Part shown: piece after piece, positions 36,640 to 45,675 of the stretch | How positions within the stretch are numbered: position 1 is the first letter of the stretch | Layout: the number at the start of each line of letters is the position of its first letter | Assembly: GCF_003385955.1 (NCBI RefSeq) | Contig: NZ_QRDW01000003.1 | Coordinates: 124,001-188,000, forward strand | From: Aestuariispira insulae | GTDB taxonomy: Bacteria > Pseudomonadota > Alphaproteobacteria > UBA8366 > Aestuariispiraceae | DNA: 64,000 nt | Direction of reading: 5' to 3' | Program-made: the position numbers and the translations under genes | The notes under the pieces: generated by a model | Seen by the model: the letters and a program-made list of their open reading frames with translations, nothing else | Databases searched by the model: none | What the model was told of the DNA's origin: nothing

Positions 36640-37611
36640 ATGACAAAAGCTTATCGACTACACCGGACCGGCGGCCCCGAAGTCCTCTCCTTTGACGAGG
36701 TGGAAGTGGGCGCGCCCGGACCCGGTGAGGTCCGCCTGAAACAAACCGCCGTTGGCCTGAACTATATCGACGTCTATCACCGGACCGGCTTATATCCCCT
36801 GGAACTGCCAAGTGGGATCGGTCTGGAAGCCGCTGGTGTGGTGGAAGCCGTCGGGGAAGGGGTCACGGGCTTTACCCCCGGTGACCGTGTTGCTTATGCC
36901 GGTCCGCCGATCGGTGCCTATGCCGAAGCCCGTCTGATCCCGGCGAAAGCCATCGTCAAGCTGCCGGACAGCATTGATGATATCCAGGCTGCCGGCATGA
37001 TGCTGCAGGGCATGACCGTGGAATATCTGATCCACCGCACCTATCCGGTAAAGGCCGGGGATACAGTTCTCTTCCACGCAGCCGCCGGAGGGGTTGGTCT
37101 CATCGCCTGCCAATGGCTGAAACAGCTGGGTGCAACAGTGATCGGCACCGCCGGTTCGGAAGAAAAAGCCGCCTTGGCAAAAGCCCATGGCGCGGATCAT
37201 GTTATCCTCTACAAGCAGGAGGATATTGCAAAGCGCGTGCGCGAGATCACCGACGGTGCCGGCGTCCCGGTTGTTTATGATTCCGTTGGCAAGGATACTT
37301 TTGAAGCGTCCCTGGACAGCCTGTCTGTGCGCGGCATGATGGTATCCTTCGGTAATGCCTCCGGGCCGGTGCCCCCGTTTGATCCGGGCATCCTCTCCGC
37401 CAAGGGGTCGCTCTATTTCACCAGACCATCCCTGATGGCTTACATTGCCAAACATGATGAAATGCTGACGGCGGCGGACCGCCTGTTCACAGCTGTTGAT
37501 AAAGGTCTTTCCATCAATGTGAACCAGACCTATCCGCTGAGCGAGGCGGCGGAGGCCCATCGGGCCCTGGAGGCGCGTGAAACCACCGGATCGACTGTTT
37601 TCACCGTCTAA
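36640..37611 (+). CDS. NADPH:quinone reductase (zinc-independent alcohol dehydrogenase family)
   Basis: A 323-residue medium-chain dehydrogenase/reductase of the QOR type. The catalytic domain contains NYIDVYHRTGLYP and GIGLEAAGVVEAVGEGV. The nucleotide-binding loop is HAAAGGVGLIACQWLKQLGA (about 150-169), AAGGVG being the NADPH-binding motif. The usual zinc ligands of alcohol dehydrogenases are missing, as in QOR. The start at 36640 is chosen because a complete MDR N-terminus, MTKAYRLHRTGGPEVL, begins there; the longer frame runs back inside the preceding gene. It reduces quinones or similar enones. A strong terminator follows. Confidence 0.9.
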   Translation: MTKAYRLHRTGGPEVLSFDEVEVGAPGPGEVRLKQTAVGLNYIDVYHRTGLYPLELPSGIGLEAAGVVEAVGEGVTGFTPGDRVAYAGPPIGAYAEARLIPAKAIVKLPDSIDDIQAAGMMLQGMTVEYLIHRTYPVKAGDTVLFHAAAGGVGLIACQWLKQLGATVIGTAGSEEKAALAKAHGADHVILYKQEDIAKRVREITDGAGVPVVYDSVGKDTFEASLDSLSVRGMMVSFGNASGPVPPFDPGILSAKGSLYFTRPSLMAYIAKHDEMLTAADRLFTAVDKGLSINVNQTYPLSEAAEAHRALEARETTGSTVFTV

Positions 37612-37620
37612 GATGACCAA

Positions 37621-37657
37621 GAGTGCCGCTGGGTTATGCACCAGCGGCACTCTTTTT
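37621..37657 (+). terminator. Rho-independent terminator of the quinone reductase gene
   Basis: A perfect 12-bp stem (37621-37632 with 37641-37652), GC-rich, with an eight-base loop and a run of five T residues. It lies 10 bp after the stop codon. Confidence 0.92.
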
Positions 37658-37805
37658 CTCTCCCCATAATAGGCCCAACAATTGCAAACAGATTTCCACG
37701 TCCTGATCCGGCATCCGGTCTCTGACGTAAAAACGGTGAATTCCATTCCACGCGATTAAATCCTGAGGTAGGATCAGGTGAACCGGTCAGGGAGGGTCAC
37801 GCCAA

Positions 37806-38612
37806 ATGAATGTCCCGTCCAGAATCCATCACCATCTTCGGAACGGCCTTTTTTGTGCTGTCGCCCTGCTTGGTACTGCCCTGCCTCATGCTGCATCCGG
37901 TCAGAAATTATCGCTAGAATATGAGATTTATTTCGGCGGGATGCATTTTGTCTCTTCCTCCGTGCTGCTGGAAAGAGGGACCGAGGATTACCTCATCAAA
38001 GCAACGGGCCAATCCCGGGGTATGTTTGATCTCTTCATCGGCTGGGAAGGCTCCGCCGTCAGCGCGGGGAGGATAACCAATCAGGGGCTGATTCCGGACT
38101 ATCACCAGAATGAAGGGCAGTGGAAAGGACGGAAACGGGAAATCCGACTGGACTATGACCCTGAAAACGGACCTTTGGTTACCAAACTTCTTGAAACCGA
38201 ACAGGACGATGCCCCGGAAGTGACAGAGGTGGACCCGGACGCGGTAAAGGATACCTACGACCCCATCAGCACCATCCTGGACCTGGCGCTGAAACTGCAA
38301 GGAAACGGTTGCGCTGCTGAACGCGAGATCTATGACGGTCGGCGTCATTACCGTATCCATATGAGCGATGCTGGTACAACCGTGATCAAGCCTTCTGACT
38401 AAAGCAGCTATTCAGGGCCTGCGAAAAAATGCGCACTGGAAGTCGAACGGCTCGGCGGTTTTATCAAAAACCCGTCACGGATGGGCCAGAACCCGCGCAA
38501 TCGCATGATTTTCATCGCCAAACCGGAAAAGGCGCCGCTACCGCTACCGGTGAGAGTAGAAGTACAGACCGATTACGGATGGCTTATGATCCATCTTACG
38601 TCGATAAAATAA
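37806..38612 (+). pseudogene. DUF3108 exported protein interrupted by an in-frame stop
   Basis: The frame starts at ATG 37806 (GGGAGGG nine bases upstream) with an N-terminal signal segment (about 12-32), then LSLEYEIYFGGMHFVSSSV, the start of the DUF3108 domain. TAA at 38400-38402 ends it after 198 residues. Reading on in the same frame gives SSYSGPAKKCALEVERLGGF and a further 49 residues ending WLMIHLTSIK, stop at 38610-38612. That continuation is what the family normally has at its C-terminus, including the Tyr-Ser-Gly-Pro-Ala motif. So the intact gene would encode 268 residues. A tyrosine codon changed to TAA is the simplest explanation. It could also be a sequencing error. No frameshift is involved. 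Confidence 0.78.
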
Positions 38613-38749
38613 GTCCTCAATTGAACACAAAACTTCATTTGCAGCCGGTATAAGTAGTTTTCATTCCTTCAACGAGACGATAATAGTTCTTAAGTCAGAA
38701 CACTTCCTTCCCCAACGCTGTTATTTCAATCCAATCAAAGTTGCTCATC

Positions 38750-39532
38750 ATGAAGAAAATCTACGCCCTTATGGCCACATTGATGGTATCGGGCCTGACA
38801 GCCTGCCAAACGCCCAGCGGCAAAGCTGACCAAACGGAATTTTCCTATCCCGGCGAAATCTCTCCTTTAAGTCAGCTCATCAGAATAGAATTCAAAGAAA
38901 TTCCGGAGAGTGACCTCAGCATTCGATCCAGATTCATTGCAAAGACAGGCAGTTCCCAGCTCTCGGACGAAGAACGCTACTATCATGCGAAGGTTAGCAG
39001 TGAGCAGGAAGATGGAAATGTCCGGATCGAAACCAAAATTTCTTCAGGAAGTTTCAATGGCAAACCATTTTCCTATGATCTGAACATCAATGAATTGGTG
39101 TCATCCAATGGTGAAGTGATGAAAGTAAACTATTCCGGTGCAGATGCAGAAACGGACCAGGTGGACAACACCCGTCGACTGGTTTTGTTTCAGCCACGCC
39201 GGGATCAATCCAACCCGGAAACCCCAGCGGACCTCTATCCTTTTCCCGTCAGCGGTTTTTCCCCTACCTTTCATAAGCAAGTTAGCAGGACACTCATTGG
39301 GAAAGAGCTTACGGGCATGCTCTCGCTTGCTGGAGAAGTCCTGTTTGACGGACGGAAAGCTCTATTGTTCAAGATATCTGGCAATTCAGACAGCCATTCA
39401 ATCCAAGGGTACCAGATCCTCGATATGGAAAACGGCCATATCCTTAAATCAAGAGAATATCTCCGCTATAAAGGCGGAATCCTGAATGTTGATGTCACCT
39501 CAACAGAGGAATTTACCCTGACAATCAAATAA
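38750..39532 (+). CDS. Lipoprotein of unknown function
   Basis: A 260-residue protein with a lipoprotein signal: basic start MKKIYALMATLMVSGLTAC, cysteine about residue 19, followed by Gln, which favours outer-membrane sorting. The mature part is predicted to be mostly beta strand, with Ser and Asn-rich loops and no recognised motif. Base composition is visibly more AT-rich than in flanking genes. ATG 38750 is preferred to 38741 because it places the lysines next to the start. It follows the broken DUF3108 gene and ends at a bidirectional terminator shared with rho. I do not recognise the family. Confidence 0.65.
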   Translation: MKKIYALMATLMVSGLTACQTPSGKADQTEFSYPGEISPLSQLIRIEFKEIPESDLSIRSRFIAKTGSSQLSDEERYYHAKVSSEQEDGNVRIETKISSGSFNGKPFSYDLNINELVSSNGEVMKVNYSGADAETDQVDNTRRLVLFQPRRDQSNPETPADLYPFPVSGFSPTFHKQVSRTLIGKELTGMLSLAGEVLFDGRKALLFKISGNSDSHSIQGYQILDMENGHILKSREYLRYKGGILNVDVTSTEEFTLTIK

Positions 39533-39550
39533 TAATCTTTTAATTCACCA

Positions 39551-39599
39551 AAAAAGAAACCGCCCGGAAAGAGTAACTATTCCGGGCGGTCTTTTTTTT
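39551..39599. terminator. Bidirectional terminator between the lipoprotein gene and rho
   Basis: An 11-bp perfect stem (39559-39569 with 39580-39590) around a ten-base loop. It is flanked by an A-rich tract on the left and CTTTTTTTT on the right, so it can end both the plus-strand lipoprotein transcript and the minus-strand rho transcript. Confidence 0.9.
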
Positions 39600-39613
39600 A
39601 GAAGACTGATTTC

Positions 39614-40879
39614 CTACTGATTCATGGAATCGAAGAAATCGTCGTTATTTTTGGTATCCTTGATCTTGCCAAGCAGGAATTCCATCGCGTCGGTGACCCC
39701 CATCGGCATAAGAATACGGCGCAGCACCCACATCTTGGAGAGCGTGCCCTTATCCACCAGCAATTCTTCCTTACGGGTTCCGGACTTGGTGATATCGATC
39801 GCCGGGAAGGTCCGTTTGTCGGACAGTTTGCGGTCCAGGATCACCTCAGAGTTACCGGTACCTTTGAATTCCTCGAAGATCACCTCATCCATGCGGCTGC
39901 CGGTATCCACCAGCGCGGTCGAAATGATGGTCAGGGATCCGCCTTCTTCAATGTTTCGGGCCGCACCAAAGAAACGTTTCGGGCGCTGCAGGGCATTTGC
40001 ATCCACACCACCGGTCAGAACCTTACCCGAAGAGGGCACAACCGTGTTGTAGGCACGTGCCAGGCGGGTGATGGAATCCAACAGGATCACAACATCGCGT
40101 TTATGCTCAACCAGGCGCTTGGCCTTTTCGATGATCATTTCCGCAACCTGGACATGGCGCTGGGCGGGTTCGTCAAAGGTGGAGGAGACCACTTCGCCAC
40201 GCACGGAGCGCTGCATGTCGGTCACTTCCTCGGGCCGTTCATCGATCAACAGAACGATCAGATAAACTTCCGGGTTATTCTTGGAAATTGCGTGCGCGAC
40301 ATTCTGCATCAGCATCGTTTTACCGGTGCGCGGCGGTGCCACGATCAGGGCGCGCTGGCCCTTGCCGATCGGCGCGATCAGATCGATCACGCGGGTCGAC
40401 AGGTCTTTGTTTTTCTTGTCATCATCGCCTTCGATTTCCATACCCAGCTTTTCATCAGGATAAAGCGGCGTCAGGTTGTCGAAATTGATCCGGTGGCGAA
40501 CTTTCTCCGGCTCATCAAAATTGACCGTGTTCACTTTCAGCAGGGCGAAATAGCGCTCGCCGTCTTTTGGGGCGCGGATCTGGCCTTCGACCGTATCGCC
40601 GGTGCGCAAACCGAAACGCCGGATCTGGCTCGGGCTGATATAGATATCGTCAGGGCCTGCCAGGTAGTTGGATTCCGGAGAGCGGAGGAAGCCGAAGCCG
40701 TCCTGCAACACTTCCAAAACCCCTTCACCAAAAATGGCAACGTCGTTTTCCGCCAGTCTTTTCAGACAGGCAAACATCAGTTCCTGTTTGCGAAGGGTGC
40801 TGGCATTTTCGACTTCCAGCTCTTCAGCAAAAGCGAGCATTTCGGCCGGGTGTTTGGACTTGAGTTCGTTCAGATGCAT
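39614..40879 (-). CDS. rho: Transcription termination factor Rho
   Basis: A 421-residue hexameric RNA helicase. The N-terminal domain begins [20 protein letters not shown], then the cold-shock-like RNA-binding fold with [20 protein letters not shown]. The ATPase core has Walker [13 protein letters not shown] (about 177-188), the Q-loop region and Walker [17 protein letters not shown], with [21 protein letters not shown] and the R-loop. The length equals that of typical Rho. A 267-bp AT-rich leader separates it from hemJ (40880-41146); no autoregulatory element could be identified there. Confidence 0.97.
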   Translation of the reverse strand: MHLNELKSKHPAEMLAFAEELEVENASTLRKQELMFACLKRLAENDVAIFGEGVLEVLQDGFGFLRSPESNYLAGPDDIYISPSQIRRFGLRTGDTVEGQIRAPKDGERYFALLKVNTVNFDEPEKVRHRINFDNLTPLYPDEKLGMEIEGDDDKKNKDLSTRVIDLIAPIGKGQRALIVAPPRTGKTMLMQNVAHAISKNNPEVYLIVLLIDERPEEVTDMQRSVRGEVVSSTFDEPAQRHVQVAEMIIEKAKRLVEHKRDVVILLDSITRLARAYNTVVPSSGKVLTGGVDANALQRPKRFFGAARNIEEGGSLTIISTALVDTGSRMDEVIFEEFKGTGNSEVILDRKLSDKRTFPAIDITKSGTRKEELLVDKGTLSKMWVLRRILMPMGVTDAMEFLLGKIKDTKNNDDFFDSMNQ

Positions 40880-41146
40880 GGGAATATCGTCAGATTGCTT
40901 CAGAAATGGAGCGTGGGATCCTGGGAGAGGGAACTTAAGAAAGTTTTTTATCTTTACGCAGGATCTGTGCCGGGCTGGGCACGAAATTGAGGATGGTCTG
41001 CCGCGTCACACGGCACAATCATCCAATACAGGAGCCTTTTACAGCTGTCAAAGGGGTTAATTTGCTTCGCCGGATCACTGTTGCCTCCCTGCAACAAAAA
41101 ACGGCCCTGAAACCTGTCTACAAATCAACCTTAACAGGCCAAAGGT

Positions 41147-41569
41147 TTAGAAGGGTTTAACGATCACCATGAAAATGATGATGAAGAGCAAAAAAGTCGG
41201 CACTTCATTGGCGATGCGGAAAAATTTCTCCGATTTCGCATTCTCGTCATTCTCAAAAGCCTTGCGCCACCGGGCGCAGGCCATATGAAAACCGGTCATA
41301 CAGACAACGGCAGTCAGTTTCACATGGGCCCAGCCATCCACAATCCAATTGCCATCAATCAGCAGAAACAGCCCAAAGGCCCAGGTCGCCATCATAGCCG
41401 GGTTCATAATCGCCCGCAGCAGCCGCCGTTCCATCACCTTGAAGGTTTCCGATTTGTCGGATCCCTTTTCAGCGCTCACGTGATAAATGAACAACCGCGG
41501 CAGATAAAACAGACCCGCCATCCAGGCAATTACAGAAATCACATGAAGTGCCTTGATGATGTCATACAT
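41147..41569 (-). CDS. hemJ: Protoporphyrinogen oxidase HemJ
   Basis: A 140-residue integral membrane protein with four hydrophobic helices. The first contains ALHVISVIAWMAGLFYLPRL with the conserved histidine, then FIYHVSAEKG, and a later helix has AHVKLTAVVCMTGFHMACAR, supplying further conserved His and Lys residues. HemJ converts protoporphyrinogen IX to protoporphyrin IX in most alphaproteobacteria lacking HemG/HemY. The frame opens two codons earlier with TTG, so ATG 41569 is used. It is followed by hemH 26 bp away (reading leftward the order is hemE, hemH, hemJ, rho). Confidence 0.94.
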   Translation of the reverse strand: MYDIIKALHVISVIAWMAGLFYLPRLFIYHVSAEKGSDKSETFKVMERRLLRAIMNPAMMATWAFGLFLLIDGNWIVDGWAHVKLTAVVCMTGFHMACARWRKAFENDENAKSEKFFRIANEVPTFLLFIIIFMVIVKPF

Positions 41570-41595
41570 GAACAATGATCCCGAAGATTTTGTTT

Positions 41596-42672
41596 TTATG
41601 AATTTCTAATACAGCCAGACCATTGATTGCCACAGCAATATCCGCCCTTTTGACAATCCACACGGCCGTTTTCCCAATTTGATGCATCGAGGGCCAACCC
41701 GGCCAACCCGCCTATGAAGTCGTCATGATTATCAACCGTGCCGACCCTGAGATAGGTGCCAACCCCGTTTTCCCGGGCCAACTCGGCATATTCGATATCC
41801 AATTCCACCAATGTCTCGGAATGTTCGGAAACAAAGGCAATTGGGACGACCACCAGGCCAACATCATCCTGACCGGCCCGGGCGATCTCATCTTCCGTGC
41901 TGGGACCGATCCATTCCAGCGGGCCGACCCGGCTCTGATAACAAACCTGGTAATCCAGCTCTTTTGGTCCAATAGCCTTCTCGGCCATATAATTGACCAC
42001 TGAGGCCACTGTGGTTTCCACCTGCTCCTGGTAGGGGTCTCCCTTCTCAATCACCTTCTTGGGCAAACCATGGGCAGAAAACAGGATCCTGAGATTGTTT
42101 GATTGTCCCGGCTCCAACTCGGCCAGTTTTTTGTGAATTTTATCCGCAACCGCTGCCACGAAACCCGGTTCCTTCGGATAACAACAGGTCAGACGGGTTG
42201 GTGCTTTCAATCCAGCCTTGTGCGCCGCGCGCATCCAGTCCTGATAGGAAGAGCCGGTGGTGGTGGTGGAAAATTGCGGATAAAGCGGCAGCAAAATCAC
42301 CTCATCCGCCCCCCAGTCGCGTACTTTCGCAGCTGTTTCATCCGACATGGGGTGCCAATAGCGCATGGTGATAAAACAGCGGACTTCCCCCAACGGCTGG
42401 TCAGTCATCCCGTTTATCTGGGCTTCCAGAGCCCTGGCCTGGGCCTGGGTATTTTCCAGTATCGGTGATTTATTGCCAATCTCGGCATAAATCTCCTGCG
42501 CGGTTTTCTCCCGCCGGCTGGAAATCAGCTTGGCGAGGAACCAACGCATCGGCTGGGGTACGGAAATAATCGCAGGATCATGGAACAGATTGAAAAGAAA
42601 CGGTTTTACCGCTTCCAATCGATCCGGCCCGCCCAGATTGAAAAGCACAATAGCGGTTTTCCTGCTGGTCAT
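41596..42672 (-). CDS. hemH: Ferrochelatase
   Basis: A 358-residue ferrochelatase inserting Fe2+ into protoporphyrin IX, the last step of protohaem synthesis. It begins KTAIVLFNLGGPD, then CFITMRYWHPMSDETAAK, and the active-site block LFSAHGLPKKVIEKGDPYQEQV (about 203-224) with its histidine. Further on VVVPIAFVSEHSETLVELDIEY contains the invariant histidine-glutamate region. The C-terminus has four cysteines (CQKGGYCCGNQWSGC), resembling the Fe-S cluster binding tail of some ferrochelatases. It lies between hemE and hemJ in one haem operon. Confidence 0.95.
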   Translation of the reverse strand: MTSRKTAIVLFNLGGPDRLEAVKPFLFNLFHDPAIISVPQPMRWFLAKLISSRREKTAQEIYAEIGNKSPILENTQAQARALEAQINGMTDQPLGEVRCFITMRYWHPMSDETAAKVRDWGADEVILLPLYPQFSTTTTGSSYQDWMRAAHKAGLKAPTRLTCCYPKEPGFVAAVADKIHKKLAELEPGQSNNLRILFSAHGLPKKVIEKGDPYQEQVETTVASVVNYMAEKAIGPKELDYQVCYQSRVGPLEWIGPSTEDEIARAGQDDVGLVVVPIAFVSEHSETLVELDIEYAELARENGVGTYLRVGTVDNHDDFIGGLAGLALDASNWENGRVDCQKGGYCCGNQWSGCIRNS

Positions 42673-42698
42673 TTCCGTTTGATTCCCCTGAATTTAAC

Positions 42699-43736
42699 TT
42701 AAACCCGGCCGCGGACGAGATTCATCAACCGCTCCACGTGGGATACCGGTGTTTCCTTGATGATCCCGTGGCCCAGATTGAAGATGAATGGCCCATCTTG
42801 CAGATTTTCCAGGATACGGCCAACCGATTGATCCAGCATATCGCCACCGGCAAGCAGCACCTGCGGATCCAGGTTGCCCTGGACCGGCAATTTCTTCTGA
42901 AGGGTCTCAGCCGCCCATTTTGTCGGCACAGTGGTATCCAGACCGACTGCGGTCACCCCGGTTGCTTCCACATAGGCCGGGTAATTGATACCGGCTCCCC
43001 TTGGAAAGCCAATGAACGGTATGTCCGGATGACGCTGTTTGAAACGGTCCACAATTCGTTTGGTTGGCTCAATAACCCAGCGTGCAAACGCATCTTCCGG
43101 CAAAACACCTGCCCAACTGTCAAACAATTGAACCGCTTCCACACCCTGATCGACCTGGGCACATAAATAATCGGCTGTTGCGTCTGCCACCAGATTGATC
43201 AGATCCTGAAAACTGTTGGGGTTTTGAAAGGCCCAGGCCTTGGTATTGGCAAAATCCTTACTGCTGCCGCCTTCGATCATGTAGGTGGCAACCGTCCAGG
43301 GCGCACCTGCAAAACCAATGAGCGCCGTTTGGTCCGGCAAGCGCTGTTTCATTAGGGTTATGGCCTCATAAACCGGTTCCAGCCGTTGATGGATCCAATC
43401 AGCGGAAAGCTTGGAAAGATCACTGCCATTGCGAATAGGCGCCAGTTTGGGCCCTTCACCCTCAACAAAAGTTACTTCCTGTCCAAGCGCATCGGGCAAT
43501 ACCAGAATGTCTGAAAACATGATTGCAGCATCAAAACCAAAGCGCCGGATTGGCTGCAATGTCACTTCGCAAGCCAACTCAGGGGTATAGCAAAGTTCAA
43601 GAAAACCGCTGACATTTTTGCGGACTTCCCGATATTCCTCGAGATATCGACCGGCTTGGCGCATGAGCCAAATGGGTGGCCGCGCCTGTGTTTCACCATG
43701 AAGGGCTGCCAGAAAAGGTTTCACTGTCTTTGTCAC
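42699..43736 (-). CDS. hemE: Uroporphyrinogen decarboxylase
   Basis: A 345-residue TIM-barrel enzyme converting uroporphyrinogen III to coproporphyrinogen III. The first signature PPIWLMRQAGRYLEEYRE (about 19-36) is intact, followed by MFSDILVLPDALG and GFAGAPWTVATYMIEGGSSK, the second signature. The C-terminus has NLGHGIIKETPVSHVERL. GTG 43736 is chosen because it gives MTKTVKPFLAAL and has GGGGAT upstream; a longer frame opens with TTG at 43775. It is the left-hand gene facing the proposed oriC, as in Caulobacter and Rickettsia. Confidence 0.95.
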   Translation of the reverse strand: MTKTVKPFLAALHGETQARPPIWLMRQAGRYLEEYREVRKNVSGFLELCYTPELACEVTLQPIRRFGFDAAIMFSDILVLPDALGQEVTFVEGEGPKLAPIRNGSDLSKLSADWIHQRLEPVYEAITLMKQRLPDQTALIGFAGAPWTVATYMIEGGSSKDFANTKAWAFQNPNSFQDLINLVADATADYLCAQVDQGVEAVQLFDSWAGVLPEDAFARWVIEPTKRIVDRFKQRHPDIPFIGFPRGAGINYPAYVEATGVTAVGLDTTVPTKWAAETLQKKLPVQGNLDPQVLLAGGDMLDQSVGRILENLQDGPFIFNLGHGIIKETPVSHVERLMNLVRGRV

Positions 43737-44242
43737 GTTGGATCCCCGGGGAAAAATACTTTGAATTTTGATCAAGGACTCAGGCCCTCGAAGTTACCCA
43801 TCCCTATCATTTATATAATTTATTAAAAAGATTTGTTGTTGTTTATGTCGCAGGGGGTAGTGGGGATTAAATTTTGTCCACGATTCCATCCCAAGGAATA
43901 GAATTGGCAAATCAGCACTGTGGAAATTTCGCATATGACTCTTCTTAAGATATTATGAAACAACACAAAATAAGAGTGTTGATAATCTGTATAACGGATC
44001 TCTTTTTCAGGCTTATACGCGTGATGATTCCATCTGGATGACAGTTATTCATAGGCGTAAAAAGACACCTGAAATAAGTTGAATAAGGTGCGCATGTTTG
44101 CTCTATGAAGTTATGCAGATTCTTTTCCCCAGGTGATTCACAGGGTTGCCCTGTTAGTTATCCAACTGGGGCGGAAAAAGCGTCTCCGGGGGAAGATAAC
44201 AGCGGAATCCTTGGCATTCCCAGGAACAGGCGAGGTCAGATA
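43737..44242. other. Proposed chromosomal replication origin (oriC)
   Basis: A 506-bp gene-free stretch between hemE and ppsR, the origin position known in Caulobacter and Rickettsia. An AT-rich segment at 43806-43845 could be the unwinding element. Degenerate DnaA boxes (one or two mismatches to TTATCCACA) lie at 43874-43882, 43977-43985 (minus), 44045-44053, 44078-44086 (minus), 44111-44119, 44134-44142 and 44158-44166. Seven GANTC sites (43777, 43882, 43937, 44026, 44118, 44135, 44205) are clustered, about four times chance. GANTC is the CcrM methylation target. Genes on both sides point away. No exact DnaA box or CtrA-type TTAA-N7-TTAA motif was found. Confidence 0.72.
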
Positions 44243-45082
44243 TTGACAAAATTCCATGTCCATCTTGTATCGGATTCAACCGGTGAAACCGTCCATGGTA
44301 TTGCCCGAGCCTGTATCTCCCAGTTCGAAGGGGTCGAGGCGGAAGAACATCAATGGCCGCTCATGCGGACTGTCGCGCAGCTTGAAAAAGTGATTGACCA
44401 GATCAAGGAAAAACCGGGCGTTGTTATGTATACCCTGGTCAATGACGAGATGCGCCAAACCCTGCATGCCGCCTGCCGCCGTTATCGCATTCCCTGCATT
44501 TCGATCCTGGATCCGGTGATCAATTTCCTGATCAATTACCTAGGGGTGAAAAGCAAAGGTGAGCCTGGCCGCCAGCATAGCCTGGATGCGGAGTATTTCT
44601 CCAGGATCGATGCCATGCATTTTGCCCTCGCCCATGATGATGGCCAGGGGCTTTGGAATTTGAATGCCGCCGATGTGATTTTGGTGGGGGTTTCACGGAC
44701 CTCAAAAACACCGACCTGTGTCTATTTGGCCAACCGCGGGATCAAGGCCGGCAATGTGCCTTTTGTGCCTGGATTGGTTCCGGAAGAGCTGAAAGCCCTG
44801 GATAACCGGGTGAATGGTCCTCTGGTTGTCGGTCTGACCAAGGAACCAGGCAGCTTGGTGCAATTGCGCCGCAGCCGTTTACGAATGATTTCAGATGATG
44901 AGGAAACGGATTATGTCGACCTGGATGAGGTCAAAAAGGAAGTGATTGCCTGCCGCCGGCTTTGCACCGACAAAGGTTGGCCGGTTCTCGATGTAACCCG
45001 GCGATCCATTGAGGAAACCGCCGCGGCCGTTGTGCGCCTGCGGGAATTGCGTGATGCCAAGAGAAGGGAAACGAAACAATGA
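44243..45082 (+). CDS. ppsR: Pyruvate, water dikinase regulatory protein (DUF299 kinase/pyrophosphorylase)
   Basis: A 279-residue bifunctional serine/threonine kinase and phosphotransferase regulating PEP synthase or pyruvate phosphate dikinase. It begins FHVHLVSDSTGETVHGIARA, and the P-loop-like ILVGVSRTSKTPTCVYLANRG (about 152-172) is the DUF299 signature. TTG at 44243 is proposed as start: GAGG lies seven bases upstream and it matches the family N-terminus. A longer ATG frame from 44105 would extend 46 unrelated residues into the oriC gap. This is the classical RP001-type gene next to hemE. It overlaps maf by ATGA. Confidence 0.9.
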   Translation: MTKFHVHLVSDSTGETVHGIARACISQFEGVEAEEHQWPLMRTVAQLEKVIDQIKEKPGVVMYTLVNDEMRQTLHAACRRYRIPCISILDPVINFLINYLGVKSKGEPGRQHSLDAEYFSRIDAMHFALAHDDGQGLWNLNAADVILVGVSRTSKTPTCVYLANRGIKAGNVPFVPGLVPEELKALDNRVNGPLVVGLTKEPGSLVQLRRSRLRMISDDEETDYVDLDEVKKEVIACRRLCTDKGWPVLDVTRRSIEETAAAVVRLRELRDAKRRETKQ

Positions 45083-45675
45083 CCCAGCTGGTGCTGGCTT
45101 CCGCCAGTAAAACCCGGGCGAAACTGTTGGAGGATGCAGGGGTTTCGGTCTTTTGTGATCCGGCCAATCTGGATGAAGATGGTGTCAAGGAAAGCCTGAA
45201 AGCAGAAGGTGCGACCGCAGTCCAGGTGGCGGAGACGCTCGCCGAATTAAAGGCCCGCGCGGTTTCGCGCCGCCATCCGGGGGCTTTTGTAATCGGGGGC
45301 GACCAGACTTTGGATTGCAACGGTATCTGGTTTGATAAGCCTGTGGATATGGACCAGGCGCGTGGCCATATGATGGCTCTGCGCGGCAAGACCCATCGGC
45401 TGAATGCCGCGGTTTGCGTCATGCGCGATGATGAGGTTCTCTGGCATCTGAATGACCCGGTGGAAATGGTGATGCGTCCGTTCTCTGATGATTTCCTGGA
45501 TTGGTATATTGGGGAGTGCGGCACAGAAATCTGTGATTCCGTTGGCGGATATCGTCTGGAAGGCCTTGGCGCACAACTGTTTTCCGCGGTGCGCGGTGAC
45601 TATTTCACGGTGCTGGGCCTGCCTTTGCTGCCACTGCTAGACTTCCTCCGGGCTAACGGAGCTCTGAAAGCATGA
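45079..45675 (+). CDS. maf: Maf family nucleotide pyrophosphatase
   Basis: A 198-residue Maf/Ham1-related nucleoside triphosphate pyrophosphatase that hydrolyses non-canonical nucleotides. It begins LVLASASKTRAKLLEDAGV, with KTR in place of the commoner PRR. FVIGGDQTLDCNG contains the catalytic aspartate. The C-terminus GGYRLEGLGAQLFSAVRGDY is the conserved product-site block. It overlaps ppsR and aroE by four bases each (ATGA), forming the ppsR-maf-aroE operon conserved next to alphaproteobacterial origins. Confidence 0.93.
   Translation: MTQLVLASASKTRAKLLEDAGVSVFCDPANLDEDGVKESLKAEGATAVQVAETLAELKARAVSRRHPGAFVIGGDQTLDCNGIWFDKPVDMDQARGHMMALRGKTHRLNAAVCVMRDDEVLWHLNDPVEMVMRPFSDDFLDWYIGECGTEICDSVGGYRLEGLGAQLFSAVRGDYFTVLGLPLLPLLDFLRANGALKA

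Noticed and set aside
36790-37746. A 318-codon minus-strand frame over the quinone reductase gene
   Set aside because: It crosses a strong terminator and is antisense to a clear MDR enzyme.
43687-43702. TGTTTCAC half-site resembling parS in hemE
   Set aside because: Only one half matches; the other half has several mismatches and encodes conserved hemE residues.
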